Source of the DNA: Zipacnadum sp036504235
GTDB lineage: Bacteria > Armatimonadota > Zipacnadia > Zipacnadales > Zipacnadaceae
Assembly: GCA_036504235.1 (NCBI GenBank)
Contig: DASXVN010000046.1
Span: forward strand, 62,001 to 126,000
Direction: 5' to 3'
DNA: 64,000 nucleotides
A program made the translations under genes and the position numbers. This document shows positions 61,609-64,000 of the stretch, in pieces; positions within the stretch are counted from its first letter, which is position 1; the number at the start of each line of letters is the position of its first letter. Under the pieces are notes generated by a model. The model was not told the origin of the DNA, ran no database searches, and saw only the letters and a list, made by a program, of their open reading frames with translations.

Positions 61609-64000
61609 ATGCGAACTAGCCGCTCACGACTGCTGGTAGCGCTCATGCTGTGCCTGGTGTCCGGGCTCCTGGGCTCCGGCGCGGCCCGGGCCCAGACGGT
61701 GACGTACTTCGATACCGGCGAGGAATTCGCCGGGCCCTTCCCTAGCTGGAAGAACGTGCAAACCGACTTTGGCGCGAAGGGCGACGGGGTCACCGATGAC
61801 ACCGCCGCGATCCAGCGGGCGCTGAACGCCATGGCGACCGTCCTGACGAATGACTGGTGCGTGCTCTACTTCCCGGCGGGCACGTACCGCCTCACCGCCA
61901 CGCTGACCACGACCCCGCTGCGCAAGGCGCACAATGACTACCTGGGGTCGAACCTCATCGGCGCTGACCCGGCGACGACGGTGCTCAAGTGGGACGGTCC
62001 CGCCGACCAGCCGATGCTGCGCTACGACTCCTGGTTCTGCAAGGTGAGCCGCCTCACTTTCGACGGCAGCGGCAAAGCCAACTCAGGGTTGCTGCGCGCG
62101 GGCGGCTTCTCTACCTACTGCGAGATCAGCGACCTGGTCTTCCAAGACATCAAGGGGATCGCCCTGAACCTCGCCAACGCCGAGCCGGAGGGCGCCGCCG
62201 AACATGCGGTGCTCCGCTGCAAGTTCCTGCGTTGCACCGAAGGCATCTCGACCATCAACTGGAACACGCTGGACATCTATATCTGGTACTGCCTCTTCGA
62301 GGATTGCGATGCGGGTGTGACCAACCGCACGGGCGGGTACCAGGCGTACGAGAACGTCTTCCTGCGCACCAAAACGCAGGATATGACCACCGGCTCGGCC
62401 TGCACCGCCTTGGTCAATAACACCTCGATCGGCTCCAAAACCTTCCTGTTTGGCGGCTGGGGCGCCCTGTATGCGCGGGGCAACAAGCTCTATACCACCG
62501 ATTCGGTCGCCCTCACGCATGGCGGCAATCTGGTTCTGCTAGACAACCTCATCGCCGGCCCGCCCGGGGGGACGGGCGCTCTGGTGAGCTGCGCTACCAG
62601 CACCTTGGCGGTGGGCAATTCCTTCACGGGCGGCGCGTGGCCCATCCGGCCGCTTCCCGCGCTGCATCCCAATGCCGGCACGCTGCAGCAGGAGCTGGGC
62701 AAGGCCGTGGACAACGATCCGACGACCGAGTTCTACGATCCCGGCTGCAACGATCCCTATAGCGGCAATCCGGGCTTCCCCGGAGCCCTGCAGTGGAATG
62801 GTCGGAGCGACAACCGGAGAACCGCCGTGCAATACACGCTCACTTCGGGGAGCGATCCCCAATTCGACCCCCGCGATTTCCAGCTACTGGGGTCCAACTA
62901 CCCAGGCGGCCCGTGGACGGTCCTGGATACGCAGACGAATCAGAGCTGGGCGGGTCGTCAGGAGACGAAGGCGTACCCCCTCGCCGCCCCGCAGGCCTGC
63001 AGCGTCTATAAGCTCCTCGTCACCGCCAATGCCACCGGCACGCGGGGTTTGCGCGTGGCCGAGCTGCAGCTCCTGGACAAGCAGGGCCGGAACCTCACCC
63101 AGGACCCCGACACCCTGATGACCAGCCGCAATGAGGCCTGGGGATCGTACTACGCCCTGGACCGGAAGGTTATCGCGTCGGCGGCGGCCGCGGCGCCGGC
63201 TACCGTGCGCCTCCCGGGTACCCCGAAAAACGCTCAGCGCAAGATCTTCGAGGTGCGGCTGGGTACGGGCGACGACGCGCGGGAACTCCAGACGCAGATA
63301 GACGCCGCCGCCCAGGAGCCTGCCGGCAGCAAGCCGGTGGTGCACCTGCCCAAGGGGACCTTCTCGCTGCAGCGGACGGTGACCATCCCGGCGGGTAGCG
63401 ACCTGCAGTTGATCGGCGACGGCGTGGGCAACGGCAGCCTGCTCACCTTCGCCGGGGGCGAGGGTCCGATGCTGCGCCTGCTGGGACCGAGCCGGGCGAC
63501 GCTGCGCGATCTGGATATCTTCGGCGGCAATCAGGGCGGCGTGGACGGCATCGTCATTACCGACGCTGACCAGGAGGGCGGCCGGGTCTATGGTAACCAG
63601 CTCAACACCCACGGCGCCGGCAACCCGAACCTGTGTCAGTCCGCGGTCCGCGTCCAAGGCCTGGACCGCACGGACGTGACTATGATCTGCGGCGGATTTG
63701 GCCATTGCCGCAACGGGATCAATGTGAGCGGCGGCCCACAGGCGGCCGCCGGCGTTGCCACCACCAATCAGGTGGTGTTCCTCACCGGGGGCACCGGCCT
63801 GGGCTGTCGGCTGCTGAACGTCAGCGACGGCGGCAAGGTAGTGGGGGAAGCCTTCTGGTACGAGGGCCCCTGGGAGTCCGACGCGGCGCTGATCGATCTG
63901 CAGGGCACGACCGGCCAGGTCGCCGGAGCGGCGCTCTGGTGGCACACGGACCTCAAGCGCCAGCCCCTCCCCGCGCCGCTGATGGCGATGAACGGCTTCC
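61609..64000 (+). CDS. Secreted pectate-lyase-like protein with an inserted discoidin-like domain (3' partial)
   Basis: The frame runs off the right edge. ATG 61609 has AGGAG six bases upstream; ATG 61603 is two codons earlier. Signal peptide LLVALMLCLVSGLLGSGAAR. VQTDFGAKGDGVTDDTAAIQ and YFPAGTYRLTATL match the paralogue at 56691. Between the first and second beta-helix halves there is an extra ~180 residues (near 355-520) with KAVDNDPTTEFYDPG, QWNGRSDNR and RVAELQLLDKQGRN, resembling an F5/8 type C (discoidin) carbohydrate-binding domain. The second half then resumes with VVHLPKGTFSLQRTVTIPAG. Confidence 0.8.
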   Translation, partial: MRTSRSRLLVALMLCLVSGLLGSGAARAQTVTYFDTGEEFAGPFPSWKNVQTDFGAKGDGVTDDTAAIQRALNAMATVLTNDWCVLYFPAGTYRLTATLTTTPLRKAHNDYLGSNLIGADPATTVLKWDGPADQPMLRYDSWFCKVSRLTFDGSGKANSGLLRAGGFSTYCEISDLVFQDIKGIALNLANAEPEGAAEHAVLRCKFLRCTEGISTINWNTLDIYIWYCLFEDCDAGVTNRTGGYQAYENVFLRTKTQDMTTGSACTALVNNTSIGSKTFLFGGWGALYARGNKLYTTDSVALTHGGNLVLLDNLIAGPPGGTGALVSCATSTLAVGNSFTGGAWPIRPLPALHPNAGTLQQELGKAVDNDPTTEFYDPGCNDPYSGNPGFPGALQWNGRSDNRRTAVQYTLTSGSDPQFDPRDFQLLGSNYPGGPWTVLDTQTNQSWAGRQETKAYPLAAPQACSVYKLLVTANATGTRGLRVAELQLLDKQGRNLTQDPDTLMTSRNEAWGSYYALDRKVIASAAAAAPATVRLPGTPKNAQRKIFEVRLGTGDDARELQTQIDAAAQEPAGSKPVVHLPKGTFSLQRTVTIPAGSDLQLIGDGVGNGSLLTFAGGEGPMLRLLGPSRATLRDLDIFGGNQGGVDGIVITDADQEGGRVYGNQLNTHGAGNPNLCQSAVRVQGLDRTDVTMICGGFGHCRNGINVSGGPQAAAGVATTNQVVFLTGGTGLGCRLLNVSDGGKVVGEAFWYEGPWESDAALIDLQGTTGQVAGAALWWHTDLKRQPLPAPLMAMNGF

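Overview
This is a 64 kb, high-GC bacterial window. Two prepilin-like proteins carry the N-terminal stretch FTLIELLVVIAIIAILAAIL followed by FPVFARAR, and both end in an H-x9-DG type motif (DUF1559 family). These pilins, together with large secreted beta-helix proteins and a complete kdp potassium system, suggest an Armatimonadota-like bacterium, with Planctomycetota as the alternative. No rRNA or tRNA gene was found, so this placement is an inference from protein style only.

0-20.5 kb is a defence island. It opens with the C-terminal part of a helicase with a DUF1998-like zinc region and a nuclease-like tail. This is followed by an unknown protein with an Rx5H motif and a 1,534-residue STAND NTPase with an Mrr-like nuclease N-terminus (Avs-like). 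Next come a large serine recombinase with two extra HTH domains, a tyrosine recombinase with a small partner gene, and a 1,315-residue HEAT-like protein with a C-terminal HTH. A complete Gabija system (gajA-gajB) closes the island, ending in an IS3-type remnant.

20.9-27.5 kb holds three tightly packed genes that look like one signalling module. They are an S1-REC-histidine kinase, a REC-PAS-GAF-GAF-kinase, and a REC protein fused to a phosphotransferase-like kinase fold resembling TCAD9. It sits between two copies of an IS-end-like sequence, and I consider it the best candidate for an undescribed system.

28.6-41 kb contains a vapBC toxin-antitoxin pair and two related mobile cassettes. Each cassette has a tyrosine recombinase preceded by the same direct repeats and followed by the same ~185-bp structured element with a covarying stem. 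Copy 1 carries a second, opposing recombinase and a zinc-ribbon protein. Copy 2 carries a two-gene cargo (a zinc-ribbon protein and an Rx4H HEPN-like protein) with its own near-consensus promoter, and keeps only the tail of the opposing recombinase, fused to an AbrB-like start. Between the two copies lies a four-gene secreted-subunit, chaperone-like and secretin operon with no recognisable usher.

41-49.5 kb is a kdpFABCDE operon on the minus strand, with an extra 27-residue leader membrane peptide, a nested palindrome between kdpA and kdpB, and a tandem repeat upstream that could bind KdpE. At 49.6-49.9 kb there is a relic of a type I-C CRISPR-Cas locus (Cas5 and Cas4 fragments and one repeat). 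The rest (50-64 kb) is a secreted carbohydrate-related region: a glutamine-amidotransferase-like protein, a TIM-barrel hydrolase-like protein, two DUF1559 pilins, a GntR-type regulator with a sugar-binding-like domain, two paralogous pectate-lyase-like beta-helix proteins (the second runs off the window) and an unknown large secreted protein.
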